This document shows positions 24,552 through 33,217 of a stretch of 64,000 bases of DNA, in pieces. A program made the position numbers and the translations under genes. The DNA comes from JAUVKT01 sp964634565 (GTDB lineage Bacteria > Bacteroidota > Bacteroidia > Bacteroidales > VadinHA17): positions 25,211 through 89,210 of the forward strand of contig CAZWLP010000003.1 in assembly GCA_964634565.1 (NCBI GenBank). The letters run 5' to 3'. Numbering within the stretch: position 1 is the stretch's first letter; each line of letters starts with the position of its first letter. The notes under the pieces are model-generated. The model made no database searches. It saw only the letters and a list, made by a program, of their open reading frames with translations, and was not told the DNA's origin.

Positions 24552-24558
24552 CCGTGGG

Positions 24559-24882
24559 ATGAAATTAATTAAAATGATACTTGGATATGTTCTTCTTATC
24601 CCCATTTATTTTTATAAGTGGTTTATCTCTCCCCTTACCGGCCCTGCCTGCAGACATACACCGAGCTGCTCGACTTATGCAGTTGATGCAATAAAAAACC
24701 TTGGGCCTTTAAGGGGCTTATTTCTTGGGACAAACCGAATACTGAGATGCAGACCCGGAGGGACACATGGATATGATCCCGCCCCTCTTATATGGGTTAA
24801 AAGGTACAGACCATGGAATACTTACTTTAAAAAATGGTTGGTCTCAAACAGGTTAAAGCAGCAGGATAAATCTAGAATCTGA
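24559..24882 (+). CDS. yidD: Membrane protein insertion efficiency factor YidD
   Basis: A 107-residue protein matching YidD: YKWFISPLTGPACRHTPSCSTYAVDAI, then RCRPGGTHGYDPAP. YidD helps YidC-dependent insertion of inner-membrane proteins. It is not with rnpA/yidC here. Its last 11 bases overlap the 3' end of the convergent LytTR regulator gene. The extension after DPAP is rich in Lys and Arg. Confidence 0.92.
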   Translation: MKLIKMILGYVLLIPIYFYKWFISPLTGPACRHTPSCSTYAVDAIKNLGPLRGLFLGTNRILRCRPGGTHGYDPAPLIWVKRYRPWNTYFKKWLVSNRLKQQDKSRI

Positions 24883-25633
24883 TTTTATCTTTCAGGGTCT
24901 TATATCCGGTACGACTTACAGGAATTCTGGTGCCATCTTTCATTATTGCACGATAGGTTTCCTTTCCGTAGGGCTCGATCTTTTCTATCTGGTTAATCCT
25001 TACAATTGCCGATCGGTGTGTTCTTAAGAAATCTCCCTCAGGAAGGTTATTCTCGTAATATTTCATTGTTTGTTGCTTAAGGGCCTTTCCCTCACTGTGA
25101 AATATCATAACATAATCGTCTTCTGATCTCAGATATAAAATGGAATCGACAGGAATAAAACTTATTGAGTTACCTTTTCTGATTACAATTCTTGAAATAG
25201 AAGGGTATCCTTCCGGCCTGTAAGAGCTTAAGGACTTTAAGCTGTCGGGAGTGCGTTTCCCTCTGACTATTTTATTAATAGCCTTAAGGATTGCTTCATC
25301 AAATCTTTCCTGAGAGAAAGGTTTAAGAAGATAATCTACTGCATTCATATCAAAAGCCTTAATAGCATATTCGTCGTAGGCTGTTGAAAAAATTATCTCC
25401 GGTTTAATATCCAATAATTCCAGCAACTCAAATCCTGTTAGTCTGGGCATCTGAATATCCAGAATGATAAGATCGGGAGAGTGTTCCCTAATGCTTTTTA
25501 ATCCTAAGAATCCATCGCTGCATTCATCAACTATCTTAATATTATTGTGCCTGGAAAGAAAGTGTCTGATTAAAACCCTTGCAGGTTCTTCGTCCTCAAT
25601 AATAATAACCCTGATTTTTTTATTATTATCCAT
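24872..25633 (-). CDS. LytTR-family response regulator
   Basis: A 253-residue regulator. The receiver domain (1-120) has acidic residues in IIIEDEEPAR, Asp in LIILDIQMP and Lys in LLKPFSQ. The LytTR DNA-binding domain (about 150-253) includes LRSEDDYVMIFHSEGK and FLRTHRSAIVRINQIEKIE. It pairs with the LytS-type kinase 11 bases upstream. A direct repeat upstream of the operon fits LytTR spacing, so it probably regulates its own operon. Confidence 0.92.
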   Translation of the reverse strand: MDNNKKIRVIIIEDEEPARVLIRHFLSRHNNIKIVDECSDGFLGLKSIREHSPDLIILDIQMPRLTGFELLELLDIKPEIIFSTAYDEYAIKAFDMNAVDYLLKPFSQERFDEAILKAINKIVRGKRTPDSLKSLSSYRPEGYPSISRIVIRKGNSISFIPVDSILYLRSEDDYVMIFHSEGKALKQQTMKYYENNLPEGDFLRTHRSAIVRINQIEKIEPYGKETYRAIMKDGTRIPVSRTGYKTLKDKIRF

Positions 25634-25644
25634 AGCTCTGCGTA

Positions 25645-26694
25645 TTATCTTTCGGGAATAAAAATTTCAGCAGTAAATTTATCATTTTCTTTTCTTGTAA
25701 TCAGGGATGCTTCTTTATTATAAAAGAGATCAAGTCTTCTGATAACGTTTTTCAGTCCGGTGCCTGTCCCCCTGGTAATAATATTTTCCGGATCGTAATT
25801 ATTTGTTATCGTGATTATTGTGCCTGTATCTTTTTTAAAAATATTGACATTGATAACGACATTTTCTACGCTCTCGTACACGCCATGCTTAACAGCATTT
25901 TCGTAAAGTGGCTGCAGGATCATATTGGGAATATTTACCCCGAGGGCTTTTTTATCGATCTTTTCTTCAAGAATAAGCCTGTCGCCAAATCTTACTTTTT
26001 CAATATCCATATAGAGTCTCATATTAATCAGCTCTTTTTCGAGGGGAACGGCCTTTTCTTCCTTTCTCGAAAGAGCATACCTCATAAAATCAGATAATTT
26101 TATAACCATTTCCCTGGCTTTGTCTGGATTGGTTATTGTAAGGGAGCTTACAGAGTTAAGGCTGTTAAACAGGAAGTGGGGATTTATCTGTGATCTGAGC
26201 ATCATTAATTCAGTTTCTCTCAGCATATTCTCAAGCTTTGCTTCCCTAATGTTTTTTCTGTTAATATTATCGAAGCTTATAATCAGATAGTAGGTCAGGG
26301 TAATAACTATGTAAATAAAGAAGCCGCCTGCGAGCCTGTAATATAATGACTGATCCCAGAGCTCGAGGTATATGCCGGGGTTTGAAATAATTGAAATTGT
26401 AAAGAGCCTGACACCAAAGAGCCATATGGTAATGGTGGCAAGTGCAATAATAAGGTGATTCAGAAGTACCATCAGTATGCTCCCTGTTCCTGAATTTAGT
26501 TGTTTAAGGGGAAACCATATTGCAATGGCAAGGAAACTGTAGAATAATGATGATGAAAAGCCGTCAATAAATGATGCCAGTATCCCTATATCTGTTACAA
26601 AGAATAAAAGAAGTGACTGTCCCAGTCCGATAATAAACCAGATCAGCCACCATATTATAAACCTCGAGCGATATGCTGTAATTGGGTGAATCAT
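25645..26694 (-). CDS. LytS-type sensor histidine kinase
   Basis: A 349-residue kinase with about four N-terminal membrane segments (residues 10-150). It has the His_kinase motif LRSQINPHFLFNSLNSVSSL with the phospho-His, and an ATPase domain with N-box QPLYENAVKHG and TGTGLKNVIRRL. It is partnered by the LytTR regulator downstream. The two LiaF/LiaI-like membrane genes upstream in the operon suggest sensing of membrane or envelope stress. Confidence 0.9.
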   Translation of the reverse strand: MIHPITAYRSRFIIWWLIWFIIGLGQSLLLFFVTDIGILASFIDGFSSSLFYSFLAIAIWFPLKQLNSGTGSILMVLLNHLIIALATITIWLFGVRLFTISIISNPGIYLELWDQSLYYRLAGGFFIYIVITLTYYLIISFDNINRKNIREAKLENMLRETELMMLRSQINPHFLFNSLNSVSSLTITNPDKAREMVIKLSDFMRYALSRKEEKAVPLEKELINMRLYMDIEKVRFGDRLILEEKIDKKALGVNIPNMILQPLYENAVKHGVYESVENVVINVNIFKKDTGTIITITNNYDPENIITRGTGTGLKNVIRRLDLFYNKEASLITRKENDKFTAEIFIPER

Positions 26695-26709
26695 ACCAGG
26701 TTTTGTTTT

Positions 26710-27450
26710 TTAGTAACTTTTGATTTCACCCCCTCCGAATATAACGGTTCCCTTTATTACCAGTGTCTTAGAAACATCAATAGGATTTACATGTGACATT
26801 TTTCTTGAATCAGAGAAGCCTCCCAGTATAGGTGTTACCTCCAGCACAATGTTCCAGTCGGACGGAACAATAAGCGATCCTCCCCCAAAGATCCAGGTAA
26901 CTTCAATTTCGTTTACCCCGGGAGCCAGGTGCGCCCTTGTAAAGTCTATTTCTGATCCTCCAAAGATCGCAGTAATTTTTCCGCCCTGGAAATTATCTGA
27001 TGTTACAATTCTTTCGCCACCCCCAAAAATATGAACTATATCTATTTGATCTGATGAATTTGTTGAGCGCGATTTCCAGTTTTCTGATTTTAGCCATCTG
27101 GCATTAGTAAGTATTACCAGGCCTGCAATAATAAACAGGGCAGGCCAGAATAGTCGGTATGTCCTGAAAGGGATATCAAATACTTCAGGTATAAGGAAGA
27201 ATCCCCCTACAGCCATTACTACCAGTCCGGGACCTCTGTTGCCCGTTCCCATAGTCATTACAAAGCCGATGGCTATAAGAAGCATCTGCCAGCTAAAAAC
27301 AATATTTTCTATATAATGTGGCAGCAGTCCGGTTCTTTCAATTATAAGAACTGATCCGAGGACAATTAATACCACCCCGATGGCTATTTTAGATGTGCCG
27401 GAAGAATGATGGTGCCCTGGCCTTTTATTATAATCTGTTTGATTTTCCAT
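26710..27450 (-). CDS. LiaF-like membrane protein
   Basis: A 246-residue protein with four N-terminal membrane segments (IAIGVVLIVLGSVLIIERTG and following). Its C-terminal soluble domain has repeated short strands with FGGGERIV, FGGSEIDF, FGGGSLIV and FGGGEIKSY, as in the LiaF / cell-wall-active-antibiotic-response C-terminal domain. LiaF-type proteins hold sensor kinases inactive until the envelope is stressed. It is 15 bases upstream of the LytS-type kinase, which fits that role. Confidence 0.8.
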   Translation of the reverse strand: MENQTDYNKRPGHHHSSGTSKIAIGVVLIVLGSVLIIERTGLLPHYIENIVFSWQMLLIAIGFVMTMGTGNRGPGLVVMAVGGFFLIPEVFDIPFRTYRLFWPALFIIAGLVILTNARWLKSENWKSRSTNSSDQIDIVHIFGGGERIVTSDNFQGGKITAIFGGSEIDFTRAHLAPGVNEIEVTWIFGGGSLIVPSDWNIVLEVTPILGGFSDSRKMSHVNPIDVSKTLVIKGTVIFGGGEIKSY

Positions 27451-27458
27451 GATATTAA

Positions 27459-27830
27459 TTAATTTTCGATTAAACGATTTTGATTACGAATTTTTTTTAT
27501 TGAACCAGAAACTATAAGTCCGATTCCTACCAGAATAATTGCTCCGGGCCAGTAGAAGTTATCTACGAAATCAGGAATTTCAATATCCAGTAAGGGAAGC
27601 AGAAAATAGGTTCCTACAGCGAAAAGAATCAGGGCCTCACCTACTTTACCGTTAAACAGTGAAACAAGCCCTATAAAAAGAAGAAGCATTTGCCACCTGA
27701 TGTAATCAGAAGGCTCTCCCAGATGAAGGAGGTCTATCATTATTACCCCCATCAGCAGACCAAAGGCAATAAGGAATGATCCGATGCCCCAAAGCGGATT
27801 AAAATTCTTATTATGTCTATCGTTTTTCAT
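27459..27830 (-). CDS. LiaI/LiaF-like small membrane protein
   Basis: A 123-residue protein with about four membrane segments, beginning WGIGSFLIAFGLLMGVIMIDLL and similar in pattern to the membrane half of the next gene. It lacks a soluble C-terminal domain. The ATG at 27830 is chosen because the -7 element at 27855-27862 lies downstream of an alternative in-frame start at 27857. It is the first gene of the LytSTR operon. Confidence 0.7.
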   Translation of the reverse strand: MKNDRHNKNFNPLWGIGSFLIAFGLLMGVIMIDLLHLGEPSDYIRWQMLLLFIGLVSLFNGKVGEALILFAVGTYFLLPLLDIEIPDFVDNFYWPGAIILVGIGLIVSGSIKKIRNQNRLIEN

Positions 27831-27854
27831 TATAGGTTTTTTTGTTTGATAATT

Positions 27855-27862
27855 CAAAAATA
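27855..27862 (-). promoter_or_regulatory. -7 promoter element of the LiaF-LytSTR operon
   Basis: The minus strand reads TATTTTTG (exact TAnnTTTG), 24 bases before the ATG at 27830. The two LytTR-type repeats lie 28-57 bases upstream of it, the usual side for an activator. Confidence 0.55.
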
Positions 27863-27889
27863 GCCCGTAAACATAGATGTAATTATAGA

Positions 27890-27919
27890 AAATCGGTAGA
27901 AGGCCATTTTAAATCGGTA
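27890..27919 (-). promoter_or_regulatory. Candidate LytTR operator (paired 9-bp direct repeat)
   Basis: On the minus strand TACCGATTT occurs twice (27911-27919 and 27890-27898) with starts exactly 21 bases apart, two helical turns. LytTR regulators bind pairs of 9-bp direct repeats separated by about 12 bases, as seen here. The site lies upstream of the operon that encodes a LytTR regulator. Confidence 0.6.
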
Positions 27920-27963
27920 AACAACGATTCTACAAAAAGTATGGACATTATGGTATATACTTT

Positions 27964-28048
27964 TATCTTTGTGCTGAAAATCAAGATTTAAAGAGGTGTA
28001 TCTTTTTCCCTCTACATTTTCATAATTGAATAAGCTTTTATATTTTTG
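27964..28048 (+). promoter_or_regulatory. Two candidate promoters of the DUF177-rpmF-plsX-fabH operon
   Basis: TATCTTTG (27964-27971) and TATTTTTG (28041-28048) both match TAnnTTTG. The nearer one lies 19 bases before the ATG at 28068 and would leave an in-frame start at 28026 outside the transcript, so it supports the 28068 start. Confidence 0.5.
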
Positions 28049-28067
28049 CACACCAATTTTGACAGAC

Positions 28068-28595
28068 ATGTCCGGTTTATATGATATACCCCTGTCAGGT
28101 CTGAAGGAAGGAAGTCATTTATATGATTTTGATATTGACAGGGATTTTTTTGGGTCTTACGACAGGAGCGAGATAAAGGAATGTGATATTAAGATCAGGG
28201 CGATCCTGGTTAAGAGGTCTGCGCATATGGAACTTACAATTGCGATCGGGGGCAGAGTAATGATAGCATGCGACAGGTGTCTGGAGGATTATTGGCAGGA
28301 GATTGAAAGTAAGGATACACTGCTGATTAAATATGGAGATCAGTGGGAAGAAGTTGATGACGAGGTAGTGATGATCCCTTATGGTGAAAATAGTTTTGAG
28401 CTGAGCCAGTTTATTTATGAGTTTGCTCATCTTGCTTTACCGATGCAGAGGATCCATCCTGATAACAAAAACGGGGAAAGCAGTTGCGACCCCATAATGA
28501 TGGAAAAGCTTAATGAGCATTTACCGGAACGAGATGATAATATAGATCCAAGGTGGAAAGAGCTTGGGAAACTTAAAGATGGTTTAAAAAATTAA
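28068..28595 (+). CDS. DUF177 (YceD-like) protein
   Basis: A 175-residue protein starting MSGLYDIPLSGLKEGSHLY, the usual DUF177 N-terminus, with the conserved CDRCLEDY motif in its middle and CDP near its end. In many bacteria it precedes rpmF. E. coli YceD is linked to 23S rRNA production, and plant DUF177 to 23S rRNA processing. Here it is 11 bases before rpmF in the same operon. Confidence 0.85.
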   Translation: MSGLYDIPLSGLKEGSHLYDFDIDRDFFGSYDRSEIKECDIKIRAILVKRSAHMELTIAIGGRVMIACDRCLEDYWQEIESKDTLLIKYGDQWEEVDDEVVMIPYGENSFELSQFIYEFAHLALPMQRIHPDNKNGESSCDPIMMEKLNEHLPERDDNIDPRWKELGKLKDGLKN

Positions 28596-28606
28596 TTATA
28601 GCAGAA

Positions 28607-28792
28607 ATGGCACATCCAAAAAGAAAAACATCAAAGCAGAGGAGAGATAAACGCAGAACGCATTATAAGGCAACTGCACCTACAGTATCCAGCTGCTCGA
28701 ACTGTGGAGCAACAGTTCAATATCACAGAGTTTGTCCTGAATGTGGTTATTATAAGGGTAAGCTGGCAATAGAGAAAGAGGTATCGGCCTAA
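28607..28792 (+). CDS. rpmF: 50S ribosomal protein L32
   Basis: A 61-residue protein with the L32 start MAHPKRKTSKQRRDKRRTHY and an intact zinc ribbon of two pairs (CSNCG and CPECG), the zinc-binding form. It lies between DUF177 and plsX, its usual place. Confidence 0.97.
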   Translation: MAHPKRKTSKQRRDKRRTHYKATAPTVSSCSNCGATVQYHRVCPECGYYKGKLAIEKEVSA

Positions 28793-28808
28793 ATCGTAAA
28801 TCTATCTT

Positions 28809-29747
28809 ATGAGAATAGGGCTTGATGTAATGGGAGGAGATTTTGCTCCCGGAGCTGTTCTCGAGGGTGCTTTTGATGCGCTTGAATATCTTTCGGCCGG
28901 AGAGAAAATAGTTCTTGTTGGTGATAAATCTCAGATCTTACGAAGACTGGATTCTGAAGGAATAGACGGCAGTATTTTTGATATTCTTCCTTCGAGCGAG
29001 GTTATTGGTATGGGAGAGCACCCGGCAAGGTCGTTTGCCCAGAAGAAAGATTCAAGTATCTCTGTTGGTTTCAGAGCTCTGAAAAGCGGCGATATTGACG
29101 GATTCTGCAGTGCTGGTAACACAGGGGCAATGCTTGTTGCAGCCAGTTATACCGTGAATGTTATTCCCGGTGTTTTCAGACCGGCTCTTGTAGCATTACT
29201 TCCCTCTACCGATAATCGGCAATCAGTTATCCTTGATGTAGGATTAAATCCAGATAGCAAACCTGACGTTTTGCTTCAGTACTCACGACTGGGATCGATA
29301 TATGCAAAATATGTATTAAATATTCCAAATCCGAGCGTGGGCTTGCTTAATATTGGTGAAGAAGAAACCAAGGGATCCCTGGCAGTGAAATCGGCTTATG
29401 AGCTGATAAAAGATAATCAGGCTGTTAATTTCGCAGGTAATCTGGAGGCGAACTCACTGTTTACCGCCGACATGACCGATGTGATTGTTTGTGATGGTTT
29501 TACCGGGAATATTGTAATAAAACAGGCTGAGGCTTTTTATGATATTTTTAAGCAAAGGGGTTATAAGGATGATTTTTTTGATAAACTTGATTTTGAAAAT
29601 ATTGGTGGTACACCTATTGTTGGTATTAATGCAAATGTTGTGATAGGTCATGGTGTTTCAAAAAGAAAAGCAATTATGAATATGATTCTGCAGACAAGAG
29701 ATGTTATTAAGGCTGATCTGGCGCAGAAAATAATCGAAGAATTATAA
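28809..29747 (+). CDS. plsX: Phosphate acyltransferase PlsX
   Basis: A 312-residue protein with the PlsX start IGLDVMGGDFAPGAVLEG, the segment SAGNTGAMLVAA and the motif CDGFTGNIVIK. It converts acyl-ACP to acyl-phosphate for phospholipid synthesis at the membrane surface. It is followed by fabH after 2 bases, the standard plsX-fabH pairing. Confidence 0.95.
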   Translation: MRIGLDVMGGDFAPGAVLEGAFDALEYLSAGEKIVLVGDKSQILRRLDSEGIDGSIFDILPSSEVIGMGEHPARSFAQKKDSSISVGFRALKSGDIDGFCSAGNTGAMLVAASYTVNVIPGVFRPALVALLPSTDNRQSVILDVGLNPDSKPDVLLQYSRLGSIYAKYVLNIPNPSVGLLNIGEEETKGSLAVKSAYELIKDNQAVNFAGNLEANSLFTADMTDVIVCDGFTGNIVIKQAEAFYDIFKQRGYKDDFFDKLDFENIGGTPIVGINANVVIGHGVSKRKAIMNMILQTRDVIKADLAQKIIEEL

Positions 29748-29749
29748 TT

Positions 29750-30748
29750 ATGGAAAAAATTACAGCAGCTATAAGTGGCATCTATGCCTGGGTGCCTGAA
29801 TATCGTCTTGATAATCACGAGCTGGCAACAATGGTCGACACCTCTGATGAGTGGATAATGCAGCGTGTTGGTATTAAGGAGAGAAGAATTCTTAAGGGAG
29901 AAAACCAGGGTACATCAGTAATGGGGGCAAATGCAGTAAGGGGATTACTGGAAAAAACAGGAACATCTCCCGACGAGATTGATTTGCTTATATGTGCTAC
30001 GGTAACTCCTGATATGTTTTTCCCTGCAACAGCTAATATAATTAGCGATAAGGTGGGAATTAAGAACGCATTTAGTTTTGATTTAAATGCTGCCTGCTCA
30101 GGCTTTCTCTTTGCCTTACAGACAGCAGCAAACTATATTGAAACCGGGAGATATAAGAAGGTAGTACTTGTTGGAGCAGATAAAATGTCCAGTATTACTG
30201 ATTATACCGACAGAACAACGTGTCCTCTTTTCGGTGATGCAGCAGGTGCTGTGTTACTTGAGCCCTCTGTCGATGAAACCGGTATAAAGGACTATTTGTT
30301 CCGCACAGATGGAAGTGGCAGACATCACCTTTATATGAAAGCCGGTGGTTCCGAACGCCCTTCCACTTACGAAACAATAGATGCAAAAGAACATTATATC
30401 TTCCAGGAAGGCCAGACAGTATTTAAGTTTGCTGTATCCAGAATGGCGGATATTGCAGTTGAGATAATGGAAAAAAATAATCTTACGGCAGACGATATAT
30501 CATGGCTTGTTCCTCACCAGGCAAACCTTAGAATAATTGATGCAACAGGAAGAAGAATGGGGCTTCCGCCCGAGAAGGTAATGGTAAATATACAGAACTA
30601 TGGTAATACAACCGCCGCTACCATACCCCTATGCCTCAGGGACTATGAAAAACAATTAAAGAAAGGCGACAATATTATTCTCGCGGCATTTGGCGGTGGA
30701 TTTACATGGGGGTCAATCTGGGTTAAGTGGGCCTATGACTCTAAATAA
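29750..30748 (+). CDS. fabH: 3-oxoacyl-ACP synthase III
   Basis: A 332-residue condensing enzyme with the full catalytic triad: Cys116 in LNAACSGF, His in VPHQANLRI and Asn in NYGNTTAAT. It starts fatty acid synthesis by condensing acetyl-CoA (or branched acyl-CoA) with malonyl-ACP. It is the last gene of the DUF177-rpmF-plsX-fabH operon. Confidence 0.95.
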   Translation: MEKITAAISGIYAWVPEYRLDNHELATMVDTSDEWIMQRVGIKERRILKGENQGTSVMGANAVRGLLEKTGTSPDEIDLLICATVTPDMFFPATANIISDKVGIKNAFSFDLNAACSGFLFALQTAANYIETGRYKKVVLVGADKMSSITDYTDRTTCPLFGDAAGAVLLEPSVDETGIKDYLFRTDGSGRHHLYMKAGGSERPSTYETIDAKEHYIFQEGQTVFKFAVSRMADIAVEIMEKNNLTADDISWLVPHQANLRIIDATGRRMGLPPEKVMVNIQNYGNTTAATIPLCLRDYEKQLKKGDNIILAAFGGGFTWGSIWVKWAYDSK

Positions 30749-30781
30749 CATTATTTAAGAGATCTATTAAACAATAGTTTC

Positions 30782-30789
30782 TATCTTTG
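30782..30789 (+). promoter_or_regulatory. -7 promoter element before bactofilin
   Basis: TATCTTTG, an exact TAnnTTTG match, 31 bases before the bactofilin ATG in the 72-base gap after fabH. It could drive the bactofilin-ATP synthase series. Confidence 0.5.
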
Positions 30790-30820
30790 AGAGTTATCTT
30801 TTTAAAACAAATGAGGAAAT

Positions 30821-31225
30821 ATGGCAAAGGTTAATGACACTGAAAACTCAACAATCAACCTGATCAGTAATGGAACTGAGATTACCGGAGATATCAGATC
30901 ACAGGGAGATATCAGGATTGATGGAGTACTTATTGGGAACCTTTCAACAAAGGGGAAAGTAGTAATAGGTAATACCGGGAAAGTAAAAGGGGAGGTTGTT
31001 TGTAAAAACTCTGAAGTCTCGGGAGAGATTGAGGGTAAAATAAATGTTAGCCAGCTTCTTACACTGAAGATTTCATCTGCTATTAATGGTGATATTATTA
31101 CAAATAAGCTGTCTATTGAACCCGGAGCCAGGTTTACAGGTAACTGTAATATGAGTGATGGAAATGAACTCAAATCCGCAACAGCAAAACAAGCAGAACA
31201 AAAAGAAGAAATCAAGCAAGACTGA
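30821..31225 (+). CDS. Bactofilin (polymer-forming cytoskeletal protein)
   Basis: A 134-residue protein with the bactofilin core of short repeating strands: ISNGTEITGDIRSQGDIRIDG, then GKVKGEVVCKNSEVSGEIEGKI, ending near FTGNCNMSDG. Bactofilins form membrane-associated filaments that organise cell shape and wall enzymes. Its 3' end overlaps the following AtpZ-like gene by about 60 bases in another frame, so the two are tightly linked. Confidence 0.9.
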   Translation: MAKVNDTENSTINLISNGTEITGDIRSQGDIRIDGVLIGNLSTKGKVVIGNTGKVKGEVVCKNSEVSGEIEGKINVSQLLTLKISSAINGDIITNKLSIEPGARFTGNCNMSDGNELKSATAKQAEQKEEIKQD

Positions 31226-31421
31226 TGACCCCATAAAGAGCTATGCCCGATATACAGGCATTGCTATACAGATGGTGGTTATTATTGTTGTTATGACATT
31301 TGCCGGGGTTAAGCTTGATTCAAGACGGGCTTCTGACACCCCGGTTTTTACGTTGATTCTTTCGCTGCTGGGTGTTTTCGCGGCGATTTATGTTGCTATA
31401 AAAGATTTTATTAAGAAATAG
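31164..31421 (+). CDS. AtpZ/AtpI-family small membrane protein
   Basis: An 85-residue protein with a Lys- and Asn-rich N-terminus and two membrane segments (YTGIAIQMVVIIVVMTFAGVKL and VFTLILSLLGVFAAIYVAI), the AtpZ/AtpI hairpin. Such proteins assist assembly of the F0 c-ring or ion supply to it. The start is uncertain: GTG 31155, ATG 31158 or ATG 31164 are all in frame, and all fall inside the bactofilin gene. Confidence 0.75.
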   Translation: MNSNPQQQNKQNKKKKSSKTDDPIKSYARYTGIAIQMVVIIVVMTFAGVKLDSRRASDTPVFTLILSLLGVFAAIYVAIKDFIKK

Positions 31422-31426
31422 AAAGA

Positions 31427-31816
31427 GTGATAATACTGTTTAAAAGATTGCTAAACAATACTATCCTTTCCCTGTCTCTCTTACTGGCAGGATTGATAAT
31501 TAATAATCTTTTTCCGGGCACAGTGGAAAAGTCGTCGTTGCTTATTCTTGTAATCTTATTTTTTATCCTCTCAAATATTGTACTTAGCATTACTTTCTTC
31601 GGTTCAAAAAAGAATCCAGAGACCCAGGTGCTTTTTAATTTTGGCGCGATAGGAGTGAAATTTGTTCTTGCCGCTATTATTGCCCTTCTCTATTTTGAAG
31701 CCTTTAAAAAATCTGGATTGAATAACATCCTATTATTTTTTGTGCTATATTTGGTGTTCACGATTTACCTGATGGTTATAATCGTTAAGGGGCTGAATAC
31801 CAGAACAATAAAATGA
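31427..31816 (+). CDS. Four-helix membrane protein in the AtpI position
   Basis: A 129-residue protein with four predicted membrane segments and little else. It starts with GTG 5 bases after the AtpZ-like gene and overlaps atpB by 4 bases (ATGA). I do not recognise a family from sequence alone. Its position and topology are those of ATP synthase protein I, but that is inference. Confidence 0.65.
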   Translation: MIILFKRLLNNTILSLSLLLAGLIINNLFPGTVEKSSLLILVILFFILSNIVLSITFFGSKKNPETQVLFNFGAIGVKFVLAAIIALLYFEAFKKSGLNNILLFFVLYLVFTIYLMVIIVKGLNTRTIK

Positions 31817-32916
31817 GTTTAACTTTGAAAATAAAATCATTTATTAGTATGTTTTTTGCCATATTGGCACTTGTGTTTATTCTCCCTGTATCAAGCTTTG
31901 CACAGGAGCATAAGCCTGAAGACCAGCATAATAATAGTGAAGAAGTACATTCTGGAGACGAAAAGTTTGATGCCGGGACTTATATCCTGGATCATATTGC
32001 TGACTCTCATGAGTGGCATATCTATACAGATAAACATGGCCATCATGTAAGCGTTTACCTTCCGGTAATTCTTTATACAAAAGATAAGGGGCTTTCACTA
32101 TTTTCGTCAAAAAAGCTGGCTCATGGTAATTCTTATGATGGCTTCTTAATAGTAGAAGAGGGAGAGCTAAAAGGCAGGATAGCAGAAGTTAATGAAGATG
32201 GTCATATAATTGAAGGAAAGCTGCCACTCGATCTGTCTGTAACAAAGAATATTACAGCAATGCTTATATCGGCCGTAATATTGCTCTGGCTGTTTGTATC
32301 GCTTGCAAGATCATATAAAAGAACCGGGGTTAGTAAGCCAAAAGGAATACAGGGTTTTCTTGAACCTGTGGTGCTTTTTGTCAGGGATGATATTGCTGTT
32401 CCCAATATAGGGGAGGAAAGATATGAGAAATATATGCCCTATCTTCTTACGGTTTTTTTCTTTATTCTAATTAATAATCTGATGGGAATTATTCCCATCC
32501 TCCCTGGAGGGGCGAATGTAACAGGCAATATTGCCGTAACTATGGTGCTGGCCCTGTTTACTTTCTTTATTACTCAGTTTAGTGGCAACAGGCAATACTG
32601 GGGTCATGTATTCAATACCCCCGGAGTACCATTCTGGTTAAGGCCAATTATGATCCCTGTTGAACTGATTGGTATCTTATCAAAACCATTTGCACTGATG
32701 GTTCGACTCTTTGCCAATATAACGGCCGGCCATATTATTGTGCTCAGTCTTGTTAGCCTTATATTTATTTTTAAATCTCTTGCAGTAGCACCGGTGTCAA
32801 TACTGTTTGTTTTATTTATGGATTGTATTGAAATATTGGTGGCCTTCCTGCAGGCATATGTTTTTACCTTATTATCAGCCCTGTTTATCGGGCTTGCAGT
32901 TCAGGAACATCATTAA
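31813..32916 (+). CDS. atpB: ATP synthase F0 subunit a
   Basis: A 367-residue subunit with an N-terminal signal-like segment ending SSFAQ (about residue 30) and a roughly 100-residue His-rich extracytoplasmic domain, a Bacteroidota feature. The membrane core carries the essential Arg in MVRLFANITAGH and ends with AYVFTLLSALFIGLAVQEHH. It forms the proton path against the c-ring. The start ATG overlaps the preceding stop. Confidence 0.93.
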   Translation: MSLTLKIKSFISMFFAILALVFILPVSSFAQEHKPEDQHNNSEEVHSGDEKFDAGTYILDHIADSHEWHIYTDKHGHHVSVYLPVILYTKDKGLSLFSSKKLAHGNSYDGFLIVEEGELKGRIAEVNEDGHIIEGKLPLDLSVTKNITAMLISAVILLWLFVSLARSYKRTGVSKPKGIQGFLEPVVLFVRDDIAVPNIGEERYEKYMPYLLTVFFFILINNLMGIIPILPGGANVTGNIAVTMVLALFTFFITQFSGNRQYWGHVFNTPGVPFWLRPIMIPVELIGILSKPFALMVRLFANITAGHIIVLSLVSLIFIFKSLAVAPVSILFVLFMDCIEILVAFLQAYVFTLLSALFIGLAVQEHH

Positions 32917-32947
32917 ACTATATATTGTCAAATTAAACTTAATTATT

Positions 32948-33151
32948 ATGACAGGTACATTAGCAGCAGTTGGAGCGGGATTGGCAGTAATCGGTGCCGG
33001 TCTTGGTATCGGACGAATCGGTGGACAGGCAATGGAGGCAATAGCCCGCCAGCCCGAGGCCGCAAATAAGATACAGACAGCTATGATTATTTCGGCAGCA
33101 CTTATTGAAGGGGTAGCCCTTTTCGCAGTTGTTGTGGCTCTTATTGCATAA
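32948..33151 (+). CDS. atpE: ATP synthase F0 subunit c
   Basis: A 67-residue hairpin starting MTGTLAAVGAGLAVIGAG, with the polar loop ARQPEA and the ion-binding Glu in ALIEGVAL. The frame is open upstream through the end of atpB, but the family start is this ATG, 31 bases after atpB. The residues around the Glu (EGVALF) lack the Ser/Thr seen in sodium-type rings, which suggests protons as the coupling ion. Confidence 0.95.
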   Translation: MTGTLAAVGAGLAVIGAGLGIGRIGGQAMEAIARQPEAANKIQTAMIISAALIEGVALFAVVVALIA

Positions 33152-33217
33152 ACAGAACTTGAAGGATTGCAGCGGTTGGCTGCAATTCCTTCTTTTAAAA
33201 AACAAAATTTGATTATT

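Noticed and set aside
32948..33151. Sodium-type c-ring
   Set aside because: The residues around the ion-binding Glu are EGVALF and the helix-1 Gln of sodium rings is absent, so a proton ring is more likely.
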